A DNA stretch of 7,124 nucleotides from an uncultured Ruminococcus sp. (GCA_947177345.1 CAMWUB010000069.1:1-7124), one strand, 5' to 3'; positions 1 through 6,436 are shown, numbered from the stretch's first letter. Translations and numbers: made by a program. Notes: generated from the sequence alone by a model not told the origin.

Positions 1-161
1 GCATTGAAGTATACACTGAAATCAAAATCTTCCGGCATAAACCATATTGAATTATATATTTCCTGATTTGTCTTGAAAGACGCTCCTAAAAGCCATAAAA
101 GCGGATAAAGCATCAATATTGCTGTGAGAACGAGTATAAAATATGTAATTATTTTTTTCAC
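1..161 (-). CDS. Carbohydrate ABC transporter permease, MalG type (N-terminal part, runs off the window)
   Basis: Inner-membrane permease subunit of a sugar importer. Only the first 53 codons lie in the window. It starts with GTG at 161-159, overlapping the TGA stop of the upstream permease in a 4-bp GTGA junction, with an AAGGAA ribosome binding site just upstream. The visible peptide has a basic start (MKKI), one hydrophobic membrane segment at about residues 4-27 and then SFKTNQEIYNS and a WFMPEDF segment. This layout (first helix ending in YPLLWLLGASFK, then a P-containing stretch before helix 2) is typical of MalG/LacG-like CUT1 permeases. The EAA loop that would contact the ATPase lies outside the window. 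It pairs with the MalF-type permease upstream. The substrate cannot be told from this fragment. Confidence 0.88.
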   Translation of the reverse strand, partial: MKKIITYFILVLTAILMLYPLLWLLGASFKTNQEIYNSIWFMPEDFDFSVYFN

Positions 162-1045
162 GGAAGTTCCTTTCTTATTCGTCCGGTAATCCTGAACATA
201 ATGCAGACTACTACGGAAGTCACCACGAAAAGTACCCACGATACAGCATTCGCATAACCAGCATTATGATAGCTGAACATCTCATCATAAATCAGCATAC
301 CTACTGTATACGTACTTTTCATAGGATTTCCGCCGGTAATCATGTAAGGGGCGGAAAACTCCTGTAATGCCGAGATAGTCTGCAACACGGCATTGACAAA
401 CAAAGTATTTTTCAGTAACGGAAGTGTTATGCTGAAAAACGCCCTGAACGAACTACAGCCGTCGACTTTGGAAGCCTCATAGTATTCACGTGGGATTTCT
501 TTAAGAGATGTAAGGAAAATTATCATAGTAGAACCGAACTCCCATAATCTCAGGAGTATTATTATAAACAATGATAATTTCTGGTCACCGTACCAGCTTA
601 CTCCGGAAATACCGAATATCTCAAGGAACTGGTTGACTAATCCGCCACGTGTAAAGAGATACTGCCACATGATAGCCACCGCAAGATTAGAACCTAATAT
701 TGACGGTACATAAAAGGCTGTTCGGAAAAATCCCATACCTTTTATATTGGCACTCAGAAGAACAGCCGTAAGCAGTGAAACCATAAGTTTCAGCGGTACA
801 AATATTATAGTATATCTGAATGTAACTCCTAAAGCCTTAAGGAAATGTTTGTCCTGAAGCATATTCTTATAATTGGTAAGTCCGATAAATTCCGGTGGGT
901 GTATGCCGTCATATTTTGTCATACCGGTTACGAACGAACAAAAGAACGGATATATTATAAACAACACGCTTCCTATTATGAACGGACTTATAAGAAAAAG
1001 TCCGGTAAACCTGCTCACACCGACAGGATTTTTATATTTTTTCAT
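158..1045 (-). CDS. Carbohydrate ABC transporter permease, MalF/UgpA type
   Basis: Integral membrane subunit (295 aa) that forms half of the translocation channel of a CUT1-family sugar importer. About six hydrophobic segments are visible, near residues 14-38, 73-99, 107-130, 158-180, 212-236 and 264-288. The cytoplasmic EAA loop, which docks on the ATPase in this family, is clear: EYYEASKVDG at 187-196 followed by ITLP at 206-209. The length is usual for the short MalF-like permeases of Firmicutes. The ATG at 1045-1043 overlaps the stop of the binding-protein gene in an ATGA junction, with a GGAGAG ribosome binding site upstream, so translation is probably coupled. The downstream permease overlaps by 4 bp as well. 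Family and role are clear; the sugar is unknown. Confidence 0.95.
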   Translation of the reverse strand: MKKYKNPVGVSRFTGLFLISPFIIGSVLFIIYPFFCSFVTGMTKYDGIHPPEFIGLTNYKNMLQDKHFLKALGVTFRYTIIFVPLKLMVSLLTAVLLSANIKGMGFFRTAFYVPSILGSNLAVAIMWQYLFTRGGLVNQFLEIFGISGVSWYGDQKLSLFIIILLRLWEFGSTMIIFLTSLKEIPREYYEASKVDGCSSFRAFFSITLPLLKNTLFVNAVLQTISALQEFSAPYMITGGNPMKSTYTVGMLIYDEMFSYHNAGYANAVSWVLFVVTSVVVCIMFRITGRIRKELP

Positions 1046-2334
1046 TCGACACTCTCCAGATATTCAATTATATCATTATAAAGCTCCTGTGCAGTAATGC
1101 TTATATTCTCGCCGTAAGATACTTTTTCTATAGCCGAATTACAAAGTTCTTTCATGCGGGTAGTCTCCATATACGGACTTATCGTGACAGTATCGAGTTT
1201 ACCGAGCATATCGGAATTTTCTTTAGTAAGACCTTTAAGTTTACCATTTTTTTCGAGTTCCTCGAAAGCGTAACGAGATGCCGGAATACCTCTTGAAGTA
1301 CCTAATATTTCCGCACAGTCGTCATCATTGAGCAGGAAATTAATAAATTCGGCGGATTCGTCGGGATATTTAGTTTCTGCCGATATAGCGTACATAAGCG
1401 ACGGTTTCACGAACCAGCCAGAATTATTACCGTTTTCGTCGCTGAGATACCCACCGGCTTTAAGTACTCCCTTATCAAGAACCGATTCATATTTACCAAC
1501 TGCACTGTTCCATTCAAGAACACCGGCGACATTACCGTCTATGAATGACGGCGACTGATATAAAGCTCCGTTGCCGTCTTCGTCGATACGTGTCCGGACG
1601 TTTCGTGTGACGTGGTTATCTTCCATAAGCTTATAAAATTCCATAACTTCTTCAATGTCCTCAATGGTAAAACCTAAAGTGCCGTCCATGTTAATGAAGT
1701 TTTTACCGGTTTTCTGCTGTACGTATACTACAGAAAGATACCACGCTGTACCACCTGACTGTACATCTAAATCAAGCGGATAACAACCGTTCTGATAGAA
1801 AATATTTCCTGTTTCAATGAGTTCGTCCCATGTTTCCGGAAATGAAACGCCAAGTCTTTCAAAGACTTCAGAATTATAAAAAAAACCACGTCCGGTAAGC
1901 GATACCGGAACAGCATTAAGATGATTATTTACCATTCCGAAAGAAAGTATATCTTCACTGAATCCGGATAAGTCAAGAAAATGGTCAAGTTCGTTCAGAT
2001 TATAGAAGCCCTGACCGTCGCTTGAAAGAGTAACAAGCCAGTCATAATTAATCTGCATGATGTCAGGTTGAGAACCGCCACTAATCTGAGTATTTATTTT
2101 TTCTGTCCAGCCGTCCCAGCCACCGTATTCAGCTTTTATTTCAATACTCGGATGTCTTGCGTTCCATAGTGTAATAGCTTTCATGGTAGCATTATGACGG
2201 TCATCACCACCCCACCATGAAAAGCGTAGAGTACATTTATCAAGTCTGTTATCCGGCGGAGTTTTCTTTGTTGTTTCAGCACTACAGGAAAAAAGCGTCA
2301 GAGTACAGACAAAAGGCACTAAAAATTTTTTCAT
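1042..2334 (-). CDS. Extracellular sugar-binding lipoprotein of the ABC importer
   Basis: Substrate-binding subunit (430 aa), predicted to be lipid-anchored outside the membrane and to deliver a sugar or oligosaccharide to the two permeases encoded downstream. The N-terminus MKKFLVPFVCTLTLFSC is a lipoprotein signal with lipobox LFSC, so Cys17 would be the modified residue. The mature part opens with a strand and loop LRFSWWGGDDRHN (about residues 36-48), then EYGGWDGW (69-76) and PDIMQINYDWL (90-100), all typical of family 1 solute-binding proteins. The several tryptophans could stack on sugar rings (inference). An in-frame ATG at 2400 would add 22 residues, but I reject it: it abuts the -35 box and has no ribosome binding site, while the ATG at 2334 follows AGGGAGG and gives a proper signal peptide. 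First gene of the operon; no ATPase gene is seen nearby. Confidence 0.94.
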   Translation of the reverse strand: MKKFLVPFVCTLTLFSCSAETTKKTPPDNRLDKCTLRFSWWGGDDRHNATMKAITLWNARHPSIEIKAEYGGWDGWTEKINTQISGGSQPDIMQINYDWLVTLSSDGQGFYNLNELDHFLDLSGFSEDILSFGMVNNHLNAVPVSLTGRGFFYNSEVFERLGVSFPETWDELIETGNIFYQNGCYPLDLDVQSGGTAWYLSVVYVQQKTGKNFINMDGTLGFTIEDIEEVMEFYKLMEDNHVTRNVRTRIDEDGNGALYQSPSFIDGNVAGVLEWNSAVGKYESVLDKGVLKAGGYLSDENGNNSGWFVKPSLMYAISAETKYPDESAEFINFLLNDDDCAEILGTSRGIPASRYAFEELEKNGKLKGLTKENSDMLGKLDTVTISPYMETTRMKELCNSAIEKVSYGENISITAQELYNDIIEYLESVE

Positions 2335-2340
2335 GCTTGT

Positions 2341-2347
2341 CCTCCCT
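2341..2347 (-). promoter_or_regulatory. Ribosome binding site that fixes the start of the sugar-binding protein
   Basis: AGGGAGG on the minus strand, 6 nt before the ATG at 2334. It is a near-perfect Shine-Dalgarno match and supports this ATG over the in-frame one 66 bases upstream. Confidence 0.85.
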
Positions 2348-2367
2348 GAATTTAATGATACAAGTAT

Positions 2368-2396
2368 ATTATAATATATTTCCTTAAAAAAATCAA
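2368..2396 (-). promoter_or_regulatory. Promoter of the sugar ABC importer operon
   Basis: On the minus strand, a -35 box TTGATT (2396-2391) and a perfect -10 box TATAAT (2373-2368) are separated by 17 nt. This is a good housekeeping sigma-factor promoter. Transcription would begin near 2361 and give a leader of about 27 nt before the binding-protein start. It faces away from the promoter of the NfeD/SPFH operon. Confidence 0.75.
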
Positions 2397-2411
2397 CCAT
2401 GATTTACAATA

Positions 2412-2431
2412 ATTACAGAAATATTACAGAA
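2412..2431. repeat. Short direct repeat ATTACAGAA between divergent promoters
   Basis: ATTACAGAA occurs at 2412-2420 and 2423-2431, 11 bp apart and so on the same face of the helix. A degenerate copy, ATCGCAGAA, lies at 2453-2461, a further 30 bp on. The two exact copies sit between the two divergent -35 boxes. This is a plausible activator or repressor site, but in AT-rich DNA such short repeats can arise by chance. Confidence 0.35.
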
Positions 2432-2443
2432 TTTATCCGAATG

Positions 2444-2472
2444 TTGCAAAATATCGCAGAATATGATATGAT
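2444..2472 (+). promoter_or_regulatory. Promoter of the NfeD/SPFH operon
   Basis: A -35 box TTGCAA (2444-2449) and a -10 box TATGAT (2467-2472) are separated by 17 nt. A TG at 2464-2465 one base before the -10 makes it an extended -10 promoter. The start site would be near 2479, about 30 nt before the ATG at 2509, which follows a GGGGG-type ribosome binding site at 2495-2499. Confidence 0.65.
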
Positions 2473-2508
2473 GTATTATAATATTATAAGTAAAGGGGGC
2501 GTATCGGT

Positions 2509-2934
2509 ATGAACCTGATAATATGGGCAATAGCTGTAATAATATTCATAATTCTTGAAATAGTAACAATTCAGCTTGTATCAGTATGGCTTGCCGGTGG
2601 AGCGTTGATAACTATGCTTGCGGTATTATTTTCTGAAATTTCCGTTACAGGACAGCTTATATTATTTGCGTTGAGTTCGTGTATACTGCTTGCGGTAACA
2701 TTTCCGCTTGCTAAAAAAATAAGAAACCGGAAACATATTCCGACAAATTCGGAGCTTAACGTCGGAAAACAGGCAATTGTTACGGAAGAAATAAATACAC
2801 ATACCGGTACTGGCAGAGTTTCACTCGACGGCATTTACTGGAAAGCAGTTTCAGATGAGATAATTCCCATAAACAGCACCGTTACGGTCATAGCCATTGA
2901 GGGTACAACACTCACAGTTTATTCAGGCGATTAA
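2509..2934 (+). CDS. NfeD-family membrane protein (short form)
   Basis: Small integral membrane protein (141 aa) of the short NfeD class, which lacks the N-terminal protease domain of long NfeD proteins. Hydrophobic segments lie at about residues 3-20, 24-43 and 46-66. They are followed by a basic stretch (KKIRNRK, 69-75) and a C-terminal soluble beta-rich domain at about 84-138. That domain has the NfeD OB-fold pattern: VGKQAIVTEE, GTGRVSLDGIYWKA, then VTVIAIEGTTLTV. NfeD proteins are known to be encoded beside SPFH (stomatin/flotillin) proteins and are thought to bind them in the membrane. Here the SPFH gene follows after 15 bp, which fits. The start at 2509 has a GGGGG-type ribosome binding site and a promoter at the right distance. 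Confidence 0.92.
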   Translation: MNLIIWAIAVIIFIILEIVTIQLVSVWLAGGALITMLAVLFSEISVTGQLILFALSSCILLAVTFPLAKKIRNRKHIPTNSELNVGKQAIVTEEINTHTGTGRVSLDGIYWKAVSDEIIPINSTVTVIAIEGTTLTVYSGD

Positions 2935-2949
2935 AAGGAGGTTTTTTTT

Positions 2950-3903
2950 ATGCAGGGTACAGTAATAGCAATAGTTATAATATTCATACTTATAATGCTT
3001 ATCCGTTGTATACGGATAGTTCCGCAGGCACACGTATTTGTAATAGAAAGATTAGGTTCATTCTATGCGGAATGGGAAACAGGTGTACATATACTTTTTC
3101 CGATGATTGACAGAATATCCGGAAAAGTTTCATTAAAAGAAAAAGTAGTTGATTTCAAGCCACAGTCAGTAATAACGAAAGATAACGTAACAATGCAGAT
3201 TGATACAGTAGTATTTTATCAGATAACAAACGCAAAACAGTATGTTTACGGCGTTGAATCACCGTTACAGGCAATAGAAAACTTTTCGGCAACCACTTTG
3301 CGTAATATAATAGGCGAACTGGAGCTTGATTCTACACTTACTTCAAGAGATATAATAAACAAAAAGATAACAGAAATTTTAGACCAGGCTACTGACAGGT
3401 GGGGTATAAAAGTAAATCGTGTGGAGCTGAAAAATATACTTCCACCACGTGAGATTCAGGACGCTATGGAAAAACAGATGAAAGCTGAACGTGAACGACG
3501 TGAAAAAATATTACAGGCTGAAGGTGATAAGAAATCACAGGTACTTATTGCAGAGGGTGAAAAGGAATCTCAGATATTAAGAGCTCAGGCAAAAAAAGAG
3601 TCTGCTATACTCGAGGCGGAAGCAGAAAAACAGGCTATGATACTCAGGGCTGATGCCGTCCGTGAAAAGCAGATACTTGAAGCGAAAGGTCAGGCAGAAG
3701 CAATAGCACTCGTACAACAGGCACTTGCGGAAAGTCTCATAAAACTTAACGAATCCTCACCTACTGAGCAGGTTCTGAAACTTAAAGCTCTTGAATCTTT
3801 CGAGAAAGTCGCCGACGGTAAGGCAACTAAAATAATAATTCCAAGTGAAATTCAAAGCCTTGCCGGACTTGTCACAAGTATGAAGTCTGTTTCGGAAGAC
3901 TGA
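2950..3903 (+). CDS. SPFH/stomatin-prohibitin family membrane scaffold protein (QmcA-like)
   Basis: Membrane-anchored scaffold protein (317 aa) of the stomatin/slipin group, thought to oligomerise into rings or microdomains and to influence membrane enzymes or proteases. One hydrophobic anchor lies at about residues 3-19. The SPFH domain covers about 22-185, with the family patterns IVPQAHVFVIERLGSF, VDFKPQSVITKDNV and LKNILPPREIQDAM. A long charged coiled coil follows, built of six 11-residue repeats (187-252). The C-terminal segment has the KIIIPSE motif (294-300) usual in stomatins. The start has a strong AAGGAGG site at 2935-2941, 8 nt upstream, directly after the NfeD stop, so the two genes form one operon. 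I see no clear terminator after it. Confidence 0.94.
   Translation: MQGTVIAIVIIFILIMLIRCIRIVPQAHVFVIERLGSFYAEWETGVHILFPMIDRISGKVSLKEKVVDFKPQSVITKDNVTMQIDTVVFYQITNAKQYVYGVESPLQAIENFSATTLRNIIGELELDSTLTSRDIINKKITEILDQATDRWGIKVNRVELKNILPPREIQDAMEKQMKAERERREKILQAEGDKKSQVLIAEGEKESQILRAQAKKESAILEAEAEKQAMILRADAVREKQILEAKGQAEAIALVQQALAESLIKLNESSPTEQVLKLKALESFEKVADGKATKIIIPSEIQSLAGLVTSMKSVSED
3508..3705 (+). repeat. Six 11-residue (33-bp) coiled-coil repeats within the SPFH gene
   Basis: Residues 187-252 divide without gaps into six units of 11: ILQAEGDKKSQ, VLIAEGEKESQ, ILRAQAKKESA, ILEAEAEKQAM, ILRADAVREKQ and ILEAKGQAEAI. Each starts with I/V-L and has Ala at position 4. This hendecad pattern is typical of the right-handed or straight coiled coils of SPFH proteins. 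It is regular at protein level, but the DNA copies are diverged. Confidence 0.8.
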
Positions 3904-3965
3904 AGACAGAGCAGTATTTATATAAATTCCACAAAAAAACTTAAAAAATTCATTTATTATGTCAA

Positions 3966-3994
3966 TAGAAATATCTGTAAGAATCTGCTATAAT
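3966..3994 (+). promoter_or_regulatory. Promoter of the first dockerin gene
   Basis: A perfect -10 TATAAT (3989-3994) is preceded by an extended TGC element (3986-3988). The -35 TAGAAA (3966-3971) is weak, with 17-nt spacing. Start near 4001, leader about 42 nt, and an AGGGAGG site at 4030-4036. The rest of the spacer after the SPFH stop (3904-3965) holds only AT-rich sequence and the palindrome ATTTATATAAAT at 3916-3927, with no convincing terminator. Bases 3953-3963 match 8 of 11 positions of the GTCATTATGAC box found at the same place in the second spacer. Confidence 0.65.
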
Positions 3995-4042
3995 ATAAAA
4001 TGAAGTAGAAATACTTAAATCCAGATATCAGGGAGGGATAGC

Positions 4043-5143
4043 ATGAAAAATATGATTCTTTCTGTCTTGCTTTCCATTGTAATGACAGAATCCGCCGTAC
4101 CACAGTCTGACGCTTCTGTACCGTCCAATATGGTTTTTGTTCCGAGCAGTTCAAAAAGCTGGTCAAAAACAGCTATTTCCGGTGATGCTAATCATGATAA
4201 TACAGTAAACATAGCCGACGCAATTCTTTTACAGCAGTATATGTCGTCAGGAGAATTTGACGGCAATGTTTCGTGCTTTGATATAAATTCCGACGGGATT
4301 ATTGATTCTTTCGATATGATTCTCATGAGACAGGCTATTATCAATCAGGAAGAACCCGCTCAACACACATATGCTGTTGATATACTTAATTCATCCGAAA
4401 GTATTCCGGAAGACGGAAAAGTTTTAACGAATGTAACTGAAGTTTCAGAATATTTGTCGGAATTTATCCCCGATACTGCTGAAATACAGACATATCTTGA
4501 AAAATACAATGACGATTTCTTTGAAAACAATAACCTTATTTTAATGCCGTTCAATCAGAAATACGGCAGGGGCGTTTTTTATAACGTCTCCGGTGTGAGC
4601 AAAATAAGACCTAAAAAAACACGTGGTCTGAATGATGATGTTTTCATTTCCCTTGAAGCTGAATACAATGCTTACCGTGTACTGTATCCGGTAACCGATA
4701 CTAAACTGCTTATACAGGCAGGTGTTCCGAAAAATGAGGTAAACAGCGGTGAAAATGTTTTTATTTATGATTCCTATGAAATAAAAACAAATATGGAAGC
4801 AATTTCATATACTTCACCGGATAAAAGCCGTGAAATATATGTAACACAGGAAACAACCGATAATCTCAGTGATATAAGATTTTTCCTGAAGACAAATAAA
4901 ATTTCATACAAAGCACTTACATTCCTGACAGCATACGGTGATAAGCCGTTTACGGAAGACGGTGAATGGTCTGTAAATGCCGACGGTAATGATGTATTCA
5001 GTAACGGAACAACATATAGCATGACATGGTATGATGACCACATAGCAGTTAATCATAAAGTTCAGGGCGATGAATGGGAATATATATCAGTTGACTTCAA
5101 CGGCGAGGAAATTATATATAAATCATATATAAAATCTAATTAA
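4043..5143 (+). CDS. Secreted protein with N-terminal type I dockerin, copy 1 of a tandem family
   Basis: Probable secreted protein of 366 aa. A short signal peptide (MKN, then MILSVLLSIVM) would be cleaved around residues 18-24; it is weaker than in the two downstream copies. A type I dockerin spans about 46-101 with two calcium loops, D48-D59 (DANHDNTVNIAD) and D80-D91 (DINSDGIIDSFD). Calcium ligand positions 1, 3, 5 and 12 are kept, but the usual Gly at position 6 of loop 1 is Asn53. Dockerins bind cohesins on a cellulosome scaffold, so the protein probably joins a cell-surface complex. The rest (about 107-366) has a conserved motif, YLEKYNDDFFENNNLILMPF (151-170), shared with its neighbours, then beta-rich sequence of no family I can name; a PrcB-like domain is possible. 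No hydrolase signature is visible. Most diverged of the three copies. Confidence 0.88.
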   Translation: MKNMILSVLLSIVMTESAVPQSDASVPSNMVFVPSSSKSWSKTAISGDANHDNTVNIADAILLQQYMSSGEFDGNVSCFDINSDGIIDSFDMILMRQAIINQEEPAQHTYAVDILNSSESIPEDGKVLTNVTEVSEYLSEFIPDTAEIQTYLEKYNDDFFENNNLILMPFNQKYGRGVFYNVSGVSKIRPKKTRGLNDDVFISLEAEYNAYRVLYPVTDTKLLIQAGVPKNEVNSGENVFIYDSYEIKTNMEAISYTSPDKSREIYVTQETTDNLSDIRFFLKTNKISYKALTFLTAYGDKPFTEDGEWSVNADGNDVFSNGTTYSMTWYDDHIAVNHKVQGDEWEYISVDFNGEEIIYKSYIKSN

Positions 5144-5149
5144 ATTATT

Positions 5150-5182
5150 ACAGGTATACTTCATGGTATACCTGTTTTGTTT
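5150..5182 (+). terminator. Rho-independent terminator after dockerin gene 1
   Basis: A perfect 10-bp stem, ACAGGTATAC (5150-5159) with GTATACCTGT (5166-5175), has a 6-nt loop and is followed by TTTGTTT. It starts 6 bases after the stop codon. The T-tract is interrupted by a G, so it is of medium strength. The same hairpin follows gene 2. Confidence 0.82.
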
Positions 5183-5211
5183 ATATTATCCAAATCCCCA
5201 CAATGCTTTCT

Positions 5212-5222
5212 GTCATTATGAC
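5212..5222. promoter_or_regulatory. Palindromic box GTCATTATGAC upstream of the gene 2 promoter
   Basis: An 11-bp perfect palindrome (GTCAT-T-ATGAC) ending 2 bp before the -35 box. The same box, with only the central base changed, sits at exactly the same distance before the gene 3 promoter (6424-6434). Position and conservation suggest a binding site for a dimeric regulator; I do not recognise which. Confidence 0.55.
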
Positions 5223-5224
5223 TA

Positions 5225-5253
5225 TTGATTTTTCATGAATTATACTGTATAAT
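5225..5253 (+). promoter_or_regulatory. Promoter of the second dockerin gene
   Basis: -35 TTGATT (5225-5230), 17-nt spacer, perfect -10 TATAAT (5248-5253). The start would be near 5260, with a leader of about 36 nt and a GGAGG ribosome binding site at 5285-5289. It lies after the terminator of gene 1, so gene 2 is probably transcribed on its own. Confidence 0.78.
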
Positions 5254-5295
5254 ATTGGAAAAGATAAATAATTTCAATAAAAATGGAGGTATAAC

Positions 5296-6339
5296 ATGAA
5301 AAAATTTATAAAAATCGCTTTGTGTACAATGATTATTTCCGGAGCGATTTCAACGGAAACATCTGCAAAATCAGAACCTATTTTCCTTGAAAATGGTTCG
5401 GAACACTGGGAATATACATATCTTAGGGGTGATATAAACAATGACAGAAAAATATCTGTTGCCGATGCTGTGCTTCTGCAAAAGTGGATTATGGATAAAT
5501 ATAACGCTCTCTATGACGGCAATGTTGACGAGTCATTTTTTGATATAAATTTTGACGGCTTTATAGATTCTTTTGACCTCGTACAGATGAGAAAACTTGT
5601 TATAAATCCGAAAGATACTGAGATACATAAATATACTATTGATATTCTCAATACTGATATGGAATTATCTGAAAAATTCGATAATTTCAGTAATCATGAT
5701 AATATTATAACGGAATATAATAATATGTCAGAATATCTTAAAACTTTCATTACTGACAGTGACGAGTTAAATAAATATCTTGACAGATACAACGAAATTT
5801 TTTTTGAAGAAAATAATCTTATTCTTATACCGTACATACAGGAACGTGGAAACGGCATCTTGACAGTAGCAGGCGGTGCGGTCAGAATAAAAAAAGGAAT
5901 ATTTTTCTATATAGGTGGTAGTTATAAGCAGGATATAGGACTTTATCCAGCTACAAATACTAAAATGCTTGTACAGATTACATTTCCTAAATCTCAGACA
6001 AGTGCAGACGATAAAATATTATATTCAGATTGGTTATCTTCTCAACAGTCTGATACAGTTTCATATAATTACGGCAAAAATGAAATAGTTGTCACACAGA
6101 ATAACAGTATGGGTATAAATGCGAATATCTATATAAAAAATGATGATTCATTTATTTATATTGACAGTGCCTATCCGTACCAATGTTTTGAAGCTGATAA
6201 ACTTTCCACGGAAAACTATAAAATAACTTTTCGTGAAAACTCTTTCATATTTGAATATAAGTCAGATATATACCACTGGTTCAGGAAAGAATATTCATAT
6301 TCCGGAGACCTAATAGCCAGTGAATATTATGAAAAATAG
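5296..6339 (+). CDS. Secreted protein with N-terminal type I dockerin, copy 2 of a tandem family
   Basis: Secreted protein of 347 aa, complete. The signal peptide is MKKFIKIALCTMIISGAIS, with a likely cut after TSA (residues 22-24). A linker IFLENGSEHWEY (29-40) leads to a type I dockerin (about 45-104). Its loops are D46-D57 (DINNDRKISVAD), with Arg51 in place of the usual Gly, and D83-D94 (DINFDGFIDSFD), which is canonical. Helix motifs AVLLQKW and LVQMRKLVIN resemble Ruminococcus dockerins. The C-terminal region shares EYLKTFITDSDELNKYLDRY (146-165) and FFEENNLILIPYIQERGNG (169-187) with copy 3 and, more weakly, copy 1, followed by beta-rich sequence. I see no catalytic or carbohydrate-binding family. 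By its dockerin it should attach to a cohesin-bearing scaffold; the C-terminal role is unknown. Two stop codons in a row (TAG TAG) end the gene. Confidence 0.9.
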   Translation: MKKFIKIALCTMIISGAISTETSAKSEPIFLENGSEHWEYTYLRGDINNDRKISVADAVLLQKWIMDKYNALYDGNVDESFFDINFDGFIDSFDLVQMRKLVINPKDTEIHKYTIDILNTDMELSEKFDNFSNHDNIITEYNNMSEYLKTFITDSDELNKYLDRYNEIFFEENNLILIPYIQERGNGILTVAGGAVRIKKGIFFYIGGSYKQDIGLYPATNTKMLVQITFPKSQTSADDKILYSDWLSSQQSDTVSYNYGKNEIVVTQNNSMGINANIYIKNDDSFIYIDSAYPYQCFEADKLSTENYKITFRENSFIFEYKSDIYHWFRKEYSYSGDLIASEYYEK

Positions 6340-6349
6340 TAGAATCCTT

Positions 6350-6379
6350 ACAGGTATGCTTTCGGGTATACCTGTTTTG
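6350..6379 (+). terminator. Rho-independent terminator after dockerin gene 2
   Basis: Stem ACAGGTATGC (6350-6359) with GTATACCTGT (6366-6375), nine Watson-Crick pairs and one G-U pair, a TTTCGG loop, then TTTG. It is the same hairpin as after gene 1. The one change in the 5' arm keeps pairing through G-U, which suggests the RNA structure is under selection. Confidence 0.8.
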
Positions 6380-6392
6380 TGCATAATGCCTA

Positions 6393-6411
6393 TTTTTTTT
6401 TTTTTTTTTTT
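6393..6411 (+). repeat. Homopolymer run of 19 T
   Basis: An uninterrupted T run between the gene 2 terminator and the palindrome/promoter of gene 3. The matching spacer between genes 1 and 2 has no such run. A tract this long is prone to slippage in replication and in sequencing. It lies 12 bp upstream of the palindromic box and 25 bp upstream of the -35 box, where a length change could alter promoter activity or DNA bending (inference). Confidence 0.85.
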
Positions 6412-6423
6412 GCCTTAATTACC

Positions 6424-6434
6424 GTCATAATGAC
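6424..6434. promoter_or_regulatory. Palindromic box GTCATAATGAC upstream of the gene 3 promoter
   Basis: An 11-bp perfect palindrome differing from the box before gene 2 only at its central base, and again exactly 2 bp before the -35 box. It is a probable operator or activator site shared by the array; the regulator is unknown. Confidence 0.55.
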
Positions 6435-6436
6435 TA

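Noticed and set aside
845..1097. Plus-strand open frames of 74-78 codons opposite the MalF-type permease
   Set aside because: They are antisense to a well-supported permease, with no ribosome binding site and no familiar domain.
2335..2400. Longer N-terminus for the sugar-binding lipoprotein, starting with ATG at 2400
   Set aside because: It has no ribosome binding site, it abuts the -35 box and would lie upstream of the transcription start, and it would bury the lipoprotein signal peptide. The ATG at 2334 has AGGGAGG 6 nt upstream.
3880..3930. Possible terminator after the SPFH gene
   Set aside because: Only short imperfect inverted repeats (such as TCTGT with ACAGA) and an AT palindrome are present, with no GC-rich stem and no following T run.
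5144..5295. Riboswitch, small RNA or CRISPR repeats in the spacers
   Set aside because: The spacers are about 140-175 bp and are fully accounted for by terminator, palindrome, promoter and leader. No extended conserved fold or regular repeat-spacer pattern is present.
6381..6389. Short palindrome GCATAATGC just before the T run
   Set aside because: Four-base arms with a one-base centre cannot form a stable hairpin, and the box is not present in the other spacer, so it is probably chance.
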